Shown one piece after another: positions 52,109 through 60,032 of a DNA stretch of 64,000 nucleotides (the stretch's first letter is position 1; every line of letters begins with the position of its first letter). Below the pieces are notes generated by a model that was not told the origin of the DNA, did not search any database, and saw only the letters and a list, made by a program, of their open reading frames with translations. This DNA is from Sandaracinobacteroides hominis. GTDB lineage: Bacteria > Pseudomonadota > Alphaproteobacteria > Sphingomonadales > Sphingomonadaceae. A program made the translations under genes and the position numbers. Location of the stretch: contig NZ_JADCUC010000004.1 in the NCBI RefSeq assembly GCF_016464365.1, positions 124,001-188,000 on the forward strand, written 5' to 3'.

Positions 52109-52679
52109 GTGCGCCAATCTCTTCAGCCGAAGGTGCCGCTGCTTAGAGCAGCCCGGCCCACCCGCGCAAATGCCAAGACGCCGCGCAAGCCGTCAGCAAG
52201 GAAGAATCAGCCCCATCCGGCAACGATCGCCCAAGCCAATACAGGGCCAGCGGGCCCCGCCCGCCAACAAAACCCGGCGCAACGCGCCGCAAGACCGACC
52301 GGCCGCCGCGCCCCATCGGCGCGAAACGCGGGCGCAGCCCGTAAAAGGAATTGGTGCCAGAAGAGGAACCTGAAACGACTAATATATATCTGATATAAAT
52401 AGACAAAGTGATCGATGATTTTTTGATACCAACGCCCAAGGCAACAATGTTCCGTGGGAATTTTTTGGTCCCAGTTGACGTTTTTGGGACGGAGCGTTGC
52501 GAGTCAGACGACGTCCGACTCCACCGATAATCCCCGGATATCGTACCTTGGGACTTCTGACTTTAGCGACCAATTCTACTCGAAAAGCGCCGCCGTCACG
52601 AGGAAGCAGAAATTCTGGAATTTCGTAGCGCTTGAAGCGCGGGTGACAAAATGCTTACCTCGCAATGCACAGGTGACAC
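52109..52679. other. Gene-free transition from GC-rich backbone to AT-richer island
   Basis: No supportable gene. 52109-52370 is GC-rich. From ~52380 it becomes AT-rich (GACTAATATATATC, then GATATAAATAGAC), with a T-run and two hairpins: GTCCCA/TGGGAC (52468-52490) and a 9-bp stem with one mismatch around 52499-52521. These may be a mobile-element end or a small RNA. AGGTGAC at 52671-52677 serves as ribosome binding site for the antitoxin gene. No tRNA, integrase or direct-repeat attachment site was recognised. Confidence 0.6.
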
Positions 52680-53036
52680 ATGGTCCAATCCGTCAAGCTC
52701 GCCGACGACATTATGACGGTCGTGCGGCGGGAAGCCGAACTGCAGAGCCGCTCGGTTGCGGAACAGGTCGCCCATTGGATACGGATCGGCCGCGCTATCG
52801 AGAAATCCGGAAATTTCGATCATGCCCGGATCACGGCGGCCCTTTCCGGGCAAAGCGAGACCAACGAACTCACCACCGAGGACAAGGAACTCTGGCTTCA
52901 CCGCTTCGTCGGCAGGATGGGGCAGCCCGGTCCTGATGAGGAAGCCTGTTTTGCCCGCCGACGACAGCTTGGTGTCGGTGTCGGTCTCGATGCCGCCGGC
53001 AACCTTGTGAGCGAGAAGACTGCTGGCAAGGCGTGA
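52680..53036 (+). CDS. ParD-like antitoxin
   Basis: A 118-residue protein resembling the ParD_like antitoxin family: an N-terminal ribbon-helix-helix-type segment (VKLADDIMTVVRREAELQSRSVAEQVAHWIRIGRAIEKSGNF) and a C-terminal toxin-contacting tail (VGLDAAGNLVSEKTAGKA). The ATG at 52680 follows AGGTGAC. The degraded zeta-toxin gene starts 8 bp downstream, so this was the antitoxin of a ParD-like/zeta module. The antitoxin frame is intact while the toxin is not, an orphan state. Confidence 0.75.
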   Translation: MVQSVKLADDIMTVVRREAELQSRSVAEQVAHWIRIGRAIEKSGNFDHARITAALSGQSETNELTTEDKELWLHRFVGRMGQPGPDEEACFARRRQLGVGVGLDAAGNLVSEKTAGKA

Positions 53037-53044
53037 GCCCGACA

Positions 53045-53712
53045 ATGATTATCTCTGCCGGGGCGAACGGCGCCTGCAAGTCCATGCTCTATGCAACTCG
53101 CCTCGCTCCCGCCTTCGCAAGACCCTTCATCAACGCTGATACAATTTGGCGAGACGGACTGTGCGATCCGTGGCCAGAGGCGCCATGGGAGCTGAGCGCA
53201 TCGTAACCTGGCAGTAAGCGTGGTCTGACGACCGCGGCCACGCTCCACCGTCCACCGACGACGGCCCGCCACAACCTCGATCCGAGCACTCATATGACTG
53301 CTCGTATGACCACTCGCCCGCTCACCACCGATATCAATGCCCATCGCCGCTCCCATCAGAAGCAGCCATCAATCCGCCACCATGCGCTAGTGCAAGGCGG
53401 CCTTCACACCACGGTTACACCTGGCAACCTGCTGAGCGTTTTGCTACGATAGGCCGGGATCTTGTCACACAGACGGACTTCGCATCCGCCCAGCTTTAAT
53501 TATTCGACGATGCTCGGGCCAAGGGTTTCACCGCCATTGTGATGAATGTCGGGGTCAATACACCCGAGCTCTCCGTGAAGCGTGCTGGCGCGAAGGTTGA
53601 AGAAGGCAGGCATACATTGCCGAAGGACAAAATACGTGCCCGCTATGGCCACAGCGCACCGTTCATTCGCGAGGCTGTTCTCCGGGCCATTCACATCGTC
53701 AACCCTTGGTAA
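53045..53712 (+). pseudogene. Zeta-type toxin kinase, degraded
   Basis: The first frame (53045-53206) reads like a zeta-toxin N-terminus (MIISAGANGACKSMLYATR; FINADTIWRDGLCDP) but the P-loop is corrupted (GANGACKSM instead of GPNGSGKST) and the frame stops after ~53 codons. A second frame at 53413-53712 carries the matching C-terminal part (RDLVTQTDFASAQL, stop, LFDDARAKGFTAIVMNVGVNTPELSVKR, then EGRHTLPKDKIRARYGHS and FIREAVLRA), interrupted by an in-frame TAA. The middle is scrambled. Multiple lesions exclude a functional UDP-N-acetylglucosamine kinase toxin. Its 3' end overlaps the convergent island gene by 14 bp. Confidence 0.8.
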
Positions 53713-54661
53713 TCTTCGGTCCCAGGTAAAGGATCGGCAATCTGCGGTGCTCCGGAGCCAGCGGCCATTCGAAGTGGATGCGGAAGAAGCGATGACTGAT
53801 CTTCCCGTGCCAAGGCGCGAAAATCTCGCGTCCATCCCGTCCAACGAAGGTCATTTCGCGCCTGAACTTATTCTCGTTGCTTGTTGACTCACCGGTGAAA
53901 TAGGCACGCTCGCCCTTGAAGTGGGCTTCGATCACCTCTTTGGAGACCGGCCCTTCGGCACCATCGTCCCGACGCCCGGCCATGTAAGTGTTTAGCAGTC
54001 CCATAAGCGTAAGGGCTTTGTCGCGGACAGAAGCCTCGAAAGGTTCCCGCGCCAGCGTGGCATTGGCGTGTAGGTCAGCTATGTCTAGGTGCGGAAAGCG
54101 CGTGCGCGCCACCTCGACAAGCACCGGCCAGGAGTTAACCGGCGGACCACTCGAAATAGCATGCTGAATGAGTGCTTCCGGCCTCCAGTGATTCCGCACC
54201 GGATAGCGCCCATACCGCTCCTCTCGCAGTCCGTGATCCACTTCCAGTGGGTCTACGGCAAAGTCGATTTCGCCGCCTTCAAAGCTGTAGGAGGCGCAAT
54301 CCTCGCTGGCCTTTGTCCGCCGGGCGGCCTCTCCTAATCCAGTGGCGGTTACCTCCAAATCAGCGAACTCGAAATAGTCATCCTCTTCGTGCAGTTTGTC
54401 GTCGTCCACGAACGGCCCAGCTCTATCGAGCCAGTTGAACATCGCAGAACGTAGGTCTCGGTCAGCGCACCTCTGCAGAAGCTGCCGTACCGAAAAAGCC
54501 GGACCTGCCAGCGCGTCAGGAAAGGATCGCGTTGAACGCAAGTTCTGCTTGATCGCCGGCACGCGTGCCCTCGCGCTCAGAAGTTCTCGAAGCGCGGCCT
54601 CGAAGCTGGCTGAATCGGCGAACTGAGCCTGCAACGACGCGTCATTGAGATACCAACGCAC
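53699..54661 (-). CDS. Unknown 320-aa protein of the ATPase/DUF262 trio
   Basis: Not recognised. A Glu/Asp/Arg-rich soluble protein. The C-terminal ~50 residues (MTFVGRDGREIFAPWHGKIS, then FRIHFEWPLAPEHRRLPILYLGPKIT) form a compact conserved-looking module, superficially like RelE-type beta-sheet ends (RIHF followed by an IGPKIT strand), which hints at an effector role. GTG start at 54661 directly follows the ATPase stop codon, so it is the third gene of a coupled operon. The similarity to RelE is only a visual impression. Confidence 0.7.
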   Translation of the reverse strand: MRWYLNDASLQAQFADSASFEAALRELLSARARVPAIKQNLRSTRSFPDALAGPAFSVRQLLQRCADRDLRSAMFNWLDRAGPFVDDDKLHEEDDYFEFADLEVTATGLGEAARRTKASEDCASYSFEGGEIDFAVDPLEVDHGLREERYGRYPVRNHWRPEALIQHAISSGPPVNSWPVLVEVARTRFPHLDIADLHANATLAREPFEASVRDKALTLMGLLNTYMAGRRDDGAEGPVSKEVIEAHFKGERAYFTGESTSNENKFRREMTFVGRDGREIFAPWHGKISHRFFRIHFEWPLAPEHRRLPILYLGPKITKG

Positions 54662-55771
54662 TCAATCCCACCCCGCCAAGCGAGACACGTCCTTGTCGCC
54701 CTGATCGAAGAACCCGTCAGGCCATTCGTCAATTCGACCCTCGCTATCAATTCGCGGCGACGTCACACCGTGCCCGCGAGCAGAGGCGCCGGCGAAGAAC
54801 AGGAGACTGAGGTCTTCGGCTCTGATGACCCCGTCCTTGACCGCGAGCCGAGCGCCGTTCAGCACATGGTCGCTATGGGTTTCAACGAGCAGTTGCACAC
54901 CGGCTGCGGCGAACGTCGCAAGCATCCTGCCCATCCGCGACTGCGCCTGGGGGTGCAGGTGGGCTTCGGGACTGTCAATGACGAGAATGTCCCCCGGCTG
55001 GGCCGCGAGCAGCGCGACGAGAATGGGGAATGCATAGGTGAGTCCGTAGCCGACATTCGCTGGTCGGCGCCATTCGCCCGTTTCCGAGAGGCGGAACTGC
55101 AAAGCGAGCATAGACGCTACAGTCACCGCCTGCACGTTAGCGTTAGCGCCCGGCGCAAGGCGATCAAGCCAGGCGTCAACCTGTCTTCGGAATGTTGTCC
55201 CGCGCTCCACATCGAAGCATCGTTCGGGCGGCACGTCAGTATCGGCCAACTCGTGATACCAGTGACTGGCGAAGCGCCCGTCGACGCCGACGTCTGCGAC
55301 CTGTCCCGCGCTGCGGTCAGGGAGAGGAAATGCGTCCGAAGGTCCGCTGCGGACTGCACTGAGGTGCACCAGCCTATCCAGGCGGTACACCAGCGAACCG
55401 GGCACCGCCGCGTCCGCAAAGGATCTGGCCTGGAGCACGCGATCACCCGCTCTCGCGAAGACCTCGAGAGCAAGCATCTCGTCACCGGCGCCGATCGCGA
55501 ACCGCGTCGGACCTGTGTGACCAGCGCGTATGACGTCGCCCGCGGAGCCCAGGCGTACAATATCCCCGTTTAGCGGAAGCTCGCCATTCAAGCTGACTCC
55601 GCCCCAAATGCGGAGGCGAGCAGCTTGGGCGAGTAGCAGAAGTGGCTGCAAAGCCGTGGACTTGCCCGCTCCGTTGAAGCCAGTGAACAGGGTGAGAGGT
55701 GCCAGAGGTACCCGAAGTTGTTCGAAGCACTTGTATCCTTCGAGCTCGAGAAGGTCGATCGGAGGCGTCAT
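54662..55771 (-). CDS. AAA ATPase with C-terminal DUF3696
   Basis: A 369-residue SMC/ABC-like ATPase of the AAA_15/AAA_21 group. It begins LLELEGYKCFEQLRVPLAPLTLFTGFNGAGKST (Walker A at 31-39), has NVGYGLTYAFPILVALL in the signature position, Walker B ILVIDSPEAHLHPQAQ (~260-275), and switch VETHSDHVLNGARLAVKDG. It ends with a DUF3696-type tail (GRIDEWPDGFFDQ). Similar ATPases power OLD-, Septu- and retron-associated defence modules. It overlaps the DUF262 gene by 4 bp upstream and abuts the 320-aa gene downstream. Confidence 0.85.
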   Translation of the reverse strand: MTPPIDLLELEGYKCFEQLRVPLAPLTLFTGFNGAGKSTALQPLLLLAQAARLRIWGGVSLNGELPLNGDIVRLGSAGDVIRAGHTGPTRFAIGAGDEMLALEVFARAGDRVLQARSFADAAVPGSLVYRLDRLVHLSAVRSGPSDAFPLPDRSAGQVADVGVDGRFASHWYHELADTDVPPERCFDVERGTTFRRQVDAWLDRLAPGANANVQAVTVASMLALQFRLSETGEWRRPANVGYGLTYAFPILVALLAAQPGDILVIDSPEAHLHPQAQSRMGRMLATFAAAGVQLLVETHSDHVLNGARLAVKDGVIRAEDLSLLFFAGASARGHGVTSPRIDSEGRIDEWPDGFFDQGDKDVSRLAGWD

Positions 55772-56922
55772 GCCGCAAAAACCTCCAGCGCCTTCTCCAG
55801 CATGAAGAAACGCATCTTCACTGCTTGCGTGCTATTGGTGGAATACGTGATGGATCTGGCAAAGTCATCGTTTCGAACCAGCTCTTCGATGATTTCTGTG
55901 ATCTCCCTATGCGAATACTCTTCTACGTCCGCCGCAAAGCGGGCAAGGATAACCGCACTTACCTCGAACAGAGAGATGTTGATCACGCTGCGAGATGCGT
56001 TTTCATACTCCGACGCCAACGACTTACGGAACGCATGTTGACCGAACAGTTGAAAGCTCAGTGTCATCGCCGCATCGAAATTAGTACGAAGCTCGGCGCG
56101 CGCCTCGTCACTTAGTTCAGCCAGACGCTTCAGACCTTGCGCGAGGAAACTGTCCATATCGCCGGTCTTGTAACTCTCCCAGCCCAGCAGTGAGAAGGCG
56201 CAGAAGCGGTTGATCGCCTCCCTGTCGCGCATCGCTTTGCTATCAAGAGACCCTGCCGTCGCCGTTTTGAAAGGCTTGCCTTCTGAGGCATGCTTAAGCC
56301 ATTGCGTGGCCGGGCCATTGTACAGCGCGTTACGCATCTGCTGTCGCGTTAGCTGCGCGCCACTGTTGACCCGCTCGAAGATGTCGAGCCGTGCCCGTTC
56401 AGGCGCCTTCGCATCGAGAATATACATGGTCAGTTGAGTATCGGAAACGCGCTCCTGGAGATTCAGGGGCAGCATGTCGAACGTTTTGCCCTCAAGTTCA
56501 TGAGAGCCCGCCCTCTCCCCACTAACCAACCCGGTCAGTCTCAGTTCATTGCCGAGAAACCGTGCGAACGTCGTCAACCGCTGAAGCCCATCAACGACTA
56601 TGATCCGCCCATCGGGCGCCTCTGCGACGTAAAAGACAGGCAACGGGATGCGCATGACGCAGCTCTCAATGAGCTTCGACTGTTTCTGGTTGGGCCAGAC
56701 GAAATCGCGTTGAAAGTCGGGATCGAGAATATACCGATTCTTCTGAATGCGAGCGACGACCTCCCCAACGGTCCGTTGCTCGGTTCGGACGAAGACGGCA
56801 TCAAGCGGGTAGTCGCCCCAGCCATCTCCAGTCTCGGGGTCGATGCCTTCGATTTCCTCCGTCTGGCCGGGAGCGTCCTGAGCCCATTCAGGCGTAATCG
56901 ACATCAATGTGGTTCCATTCAT
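55768..56922 (-). CDS. DUF262-domain protein
   Basis: A 384-residue protein with an N-terminal DUF262 (ParB/Srx-like) domain: DPDFQRDFVW at 67-76, LIESCVMRIPLPVFYVAEAPDGRIIVVDGLQRLTTF at ~84-119 including the DGxQR motif. The rest is helical (RLDIFERVNSGAQLTRQQMRNALYNG). DUF262 occurs in GmrS-type restriction enzymes and many defence loci; the GmrD/DUF1524 HNH half is absent here. ATGs at 56922 and 56904 are both possible. First gene of the trio, 161 bp downstream of the SNF2 gene on the same strand. Confidence 0.82.
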   Translation of the reverse strand: MNGTTLMSITPEWAQDAPGQTEEIEGIDPETGDGWGDYPLDAVFVRTEQRTVGEVVARIQKNRYILDPDFQRDFVWPNQKQSKLIESCVMRIPLPVFYVAEAPDGRIIVVDGLQRLTTFARFLGNELRLTGLVSGERAGSHELEGKTFDMLPLNLQERVSDTQLTMYILDAKAPERARLDIFERVNSGAQLTRQQMRNALYNGPATQWLKHASEGKPFKTATAGSLDSKAMRDREAINRFCAFSLLGWESYKTGDMDSFLAQGLKRLAELSDEARAELRTNFDAAMTLSFQLFGQHAFRKSLASEYENASRSVINISLFEVSAVILARFAADVEEYSHREITEIIEELVRNDDFARSITYSTNSTQAVKMRFFMLEKALEVFAA

Positions 56923-57083
56923 CCCTTTTGGCGCTCATCTGCCGGCGTGCGCGGTGCGTCAGACGTCTTTCGTCTAACCGCTCATCCCACAGATGCCAGG
57001 CCCTTGATGGATCTCGTAACGTCATTGCATCAGACCAACAAGGTGACGAACCAAAAGACGACAGCCGGGAGCAGGTCGGAGCC

Positions 57084-60032
57084 CTAATAGTCATCGGCAA
57101 AAGGCGCCGGCCTGATGATCATCGCACCGACGTTTCGGGGCTGCATTTCAGACAGCCGGGAGAGCATTTCGTCGAGCCATTTCTGCCGCATGGCACCTAT
57201 GGTTCTTGCCATCTTCAACCTGCGCTCTGCGGCGGCAATCTGCCCCTCTCGAGCCCATTCCTGAACCGCAGACCCCTCTGCACGCCACTTTTCAACCATC
57301 ATCATTCTCGCAGAAATGAGGTCCTCATTTTCGCAATCTACTACCTCATGGCGTTGCTCGAACTGCTCGGACGCGTCGGACAGCCAGGTAGGATTTTCAG
57401 ATCTAAAGGCCGTTCCGATGCTGGCGAATGCAGAGCGGCACCCACGCTGCGCTGTTTCCAGTGATAGCCTGGGTGAGTTTGCGCGTACGCGTGCACATCG
57501 ACTGTCTTTGTCTTCTGTCACGGGCATGAACGCCAGGCGGGCGATTTCATGGGGCAATGGTATCCATTTCGCCCCATCGAGCTCGAGAGCCGAAAAATAG
57601 CTTTGGGAACAAACAATCGTTCGCAGCCATCGCTGGTCTGCAAGCCACCAGTCAAAAGCCTGGTCGACGTCGGCTGAAAGTGTAGCCTGCTGGGCCTCTG
57701 TAGGAGCGTCACTCACCAGATTCAGGAGCGTTTCCCGGTCAAACTCCGGCATTGCCAGTTCGCCAGGGTCTACATAGGCAATAGCCAGGGCCAGAATTTT
57801 ACCGGAGCAGGTTTCGAGGAGCGGATGCCTGGGATCGAATGCGACCTGGGCCACCTGCGGCTGATCAGCTTTGCAGATTTCCCCTGCAAGCGAAATGAAC
57901 CCTGCCACCAGCGAGTCATGAACCTCATCACCATGGTCCAGAAACCGAAGGGGGCGACCGCCTACTTCTCCGTCGTCAGTCCGGACCGTCATAAGCGGTG
58001 GCTGTCGCAAATGTTGCCGTGAAAGGATGTAAGGAATATGCCCTTCCATCCAATTCCTGCCGTCAACTCCGGCAAGCTGAAATGGATGAAAGTGATCCTT
58101 TTTTGATTTGTACCACAGCGTGGCAAACTTGATCTTCTGATCAACCCTGTCGGAACGGAACCTGACATCAAGAATTTCCGACTTACCTATGAAGTCGAGC
58201 CACCTGCGCAGCGCGCGCTCTGAGGCAGACGTCAATGTGTCCTGGTCTCTGCGCATTATCAGGGAGGGGCCAGGAATTGCGCGGGACTGGAGGGCTTCAT
58301 ACTGGGACTGTGCGGCGGACGGAGTAAACGGCGACAGGTAGCTCAGGCAGCTTTGCCCACCTTTATCGGCCCAGTTCAAAGCCATTGTCGCGAGGCGCGA
58401 CAATGCGCCTTTGTCGTACGAGAATACGAGCGACTTCAGTTCGTGATCAATGCGCTCTGAATCTTCGGGCCTTAGTGGTGGTACCGGGCATTCAAACACT
58501 TTCAAAGCTTCAAGCCCGGAAATTGCCCTCTCTTCGCTCGTTTCCCTTTGCGTGATAGACCAGATTCTAACCTGGCCGGCGCTATAGCCCCGATCTCCCT
58601 GCCACAGACCATTTGGTCGAAGCCGATCGAGGCGCCCGATGAGCTGGTCAACCGCCATGGAGTTCCATGGCGTGGTGTAGAAGACAATATTGCGGGCGAA
58701 ATAGTGAAGGTTGAGCCCGGCCTGCACCCAATCGCCAAGCAGCAGCAGCTTTGATTCTCCCGTCGTGAATGGCGACAACTGATCGGCCATGGCACGAACG
58801 TCTGCTTCCTCATTTTCGGATTTTTCACCCTCACGGCGCAGTTCTGCAATCCCGACAGGCTCCCCGTCGAACTCGAAATAGCGCGCGAGCCGCGACTTCA
58901 GAAAATCGATTGTAGGATTGTCGCCGGCAACGATTATCACCTGTTCTGCCGGATCCTTCGCCCATAGACCGGTCAGAACATCGAGGAGGGCATCCAGGCG
59001 GGAATCGCCTGGTGTTTCTGCAGAATACTCGACTGCCTTCATAAGCAGGCCCGTGGAATCGCTCTGTCCTGAGGCAAATCTCCTGACCGAAGGCGTTCCC
59101 CGATGCAGAAGCTGAGCAGCACTCCAGGTGTCAGTTCGGGATTCTTTCTGTGCTACGGTTTCGAGCCACTTCATACCTGTCTCGATGCGCCGGCGTTCAC
59201 TACACAGTGGCTCAATGCTCAGTTGTTCGTATTGGCGCTTTGGAAGATACCGCCCCCAGTCGCTGCGCGTCGCACGCATGACCCGCCGCTCTGTGCTGAA
59301 CCCGCGGTATATCGACTCCGGGCGCATCCTGGCCGCCCTGCCTTGTCCGGCAGCAGCATTTCTCTCCACGTCATCCAGAAAGAGGTTCAGGTCCCGCAAA
59401 TTTGCGTAAGCAATGGCCGCCCGATCCGGCTCCAGCATTGCCATCAGACTGGCGCGCCTGGCAGGGTCGCTGAGTCCTGGGGTAGCAGACAGGATCAGGA
59501 GCTGTCTGAAATCCGGCGCAGTTCGTTCGACCATCTCCAATACATCGTTGGGAATGAGCTGGGGCTCATCAACCATCAACAGATTGTACTTCTCAGGTTG
59601 CAGGCGGAATGCGCCCGACCTCAAACTTTCAGGTCTGACCAGCCGAACCCATGGATCGGTAGTTTCAGCCACATCATCGCCTTCAACTGATACCCGGCAA
59701 TGACCCCGGGTCCAGCACTCCTTCCGCCATTGATCGATCAGACGATTGGGCATGAGGATAACAGCTTTATGGTTCGGATTTTGCCAGCGAAGCGCATTGA
59801 GGATCATCAATGCCTGAACCGTCTTTCCAAGCCCCACTTCATCGGCAATGAGGTGGCGAATACGGGTATCTGCCAACACCCGTTTCACAGCTGCAATCTG
59901 ATGTGGGTAAGGTTCCGCTGCGACACCCAGCGCCCCTCCTATCGCCAGATCAGCGGCCTCTACGCGTCGTCGCTGCGCCTGTGCCCCGCAAGCGAACGCC
60001 AGATAGGCATCGACATCAAAGGTGGCACTCAC
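57084..60032 (-). CDS. SNF2/RapA-like helicase of the island
   Basis: A 982-residue superfamily 2 ATPase. The N-terminal lobe has PYPHQIAAVKRVLADTRIRHLIADEVGLGKTVQALMILN (Walker A at 64-71), then VILMPNRLIDQW (motif Ia) and Walker B as DEPQ at 155-158 in place of DEAH, with LILSATPGLSDP (motif III). The helicase C lobe has VIIVAGDN, ESKLLLLGDWVQAGLNLHYF and QLIGRLDRLRP (arginine finger region, ~462-470). The C-terminal ~450 residues are unlike other proteins I can name. Start GTG at 60032 overlaps the upstream stop (GTGA), so it is translated with the 1037-aa protein. DISARM DrmD is a known SNF2 defence protein, but no other DISARM gene is visible. Confidence 0.85.
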   Translation of the reverse strand: MSATFDVDAYLAFACGAQAQRRRVEAADLAIGGALGVAAEPYPHQIAAVKRVLADTRIRHLIADEVGLGKTVQALMILNALRWQNPNHKAVILMPNRLIDQWRKECWTRGHCRVSVEGDDVAETTDPWVRLVRPESLRSGAFRLQPEKYNLLMVDEPQLIPNDVLEMVERTAPDFRQLLILSATPGLSDPARRASLMAMLEPDRAAIAYANLRDLNLFLDDVERNAAAGQGRAARMRPESIYRGFSTERRVMRATRSDWGRYLPKRQYEQLSIEPLCSERRRIETGMKWLETVAQKESRTDTWSAAQLLHRGTPSVRRFASGQSDSTGLLMKAVEYSAETPGDSRLDALLDVLTGLWAKDPAEQVIIVAGDNPTIDFLKSRLARYFEFDGEPVGIAELRREGEKSENEEADVRAMADQLSPFTTGESKLLLLGDWVQAGLNLHYFARNIVFYTTPWNSMAVDQLIGRLDRLRPNGLWQGDRGYSAGQVRIWSITQRETSEERAISGLEALKVFECPVPPLRPEDSERIDHELKSLVFSYDKGALSRLATMALNWADKGGQSCLSYLSPFTPSAAQSQYEALQSRAIPGPSLIMRRDQDTLTSASERALRRWLDFIGKSEILDVRFRSDRVDQKIKFATLWYKSKKDHFHPFQLAGVDGRNWMEGHIPYILSRQHLRQPPLMTVRTDDGEVGGRPLRFLDHGDEVHDSLVAGFISLAGEICKADQPQVAQVAFDPRHPLLETCSGKILALAIAYVDPGELAMPEFDRETLLNLVSDAPTEAQQATLSADVDQAFDWWLADQRWLRTIVCSQSYFSALELDGAKWIPLPHEIARLAFMPVTEDKDSRCARVRANSPRLSLETAQRGCRSAFASIGTAFRSENPTWLSDASEQFEQRHEVVDCENEDLISARMMMVEKWRAEGSAVQEWAREGQIAAAERRLKMARTIGAMRQKWLDEMLSRLSEMQPRNVGAMIIRPAPFADDY

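Noticed and set aside
52438-52453. Possible EcfG promoter upstream of the acyltransferase (AACG and GTTCC on the plus strand)
   Set aside because: The spacer is 14 nt, outside the 16-17 nt requirement.
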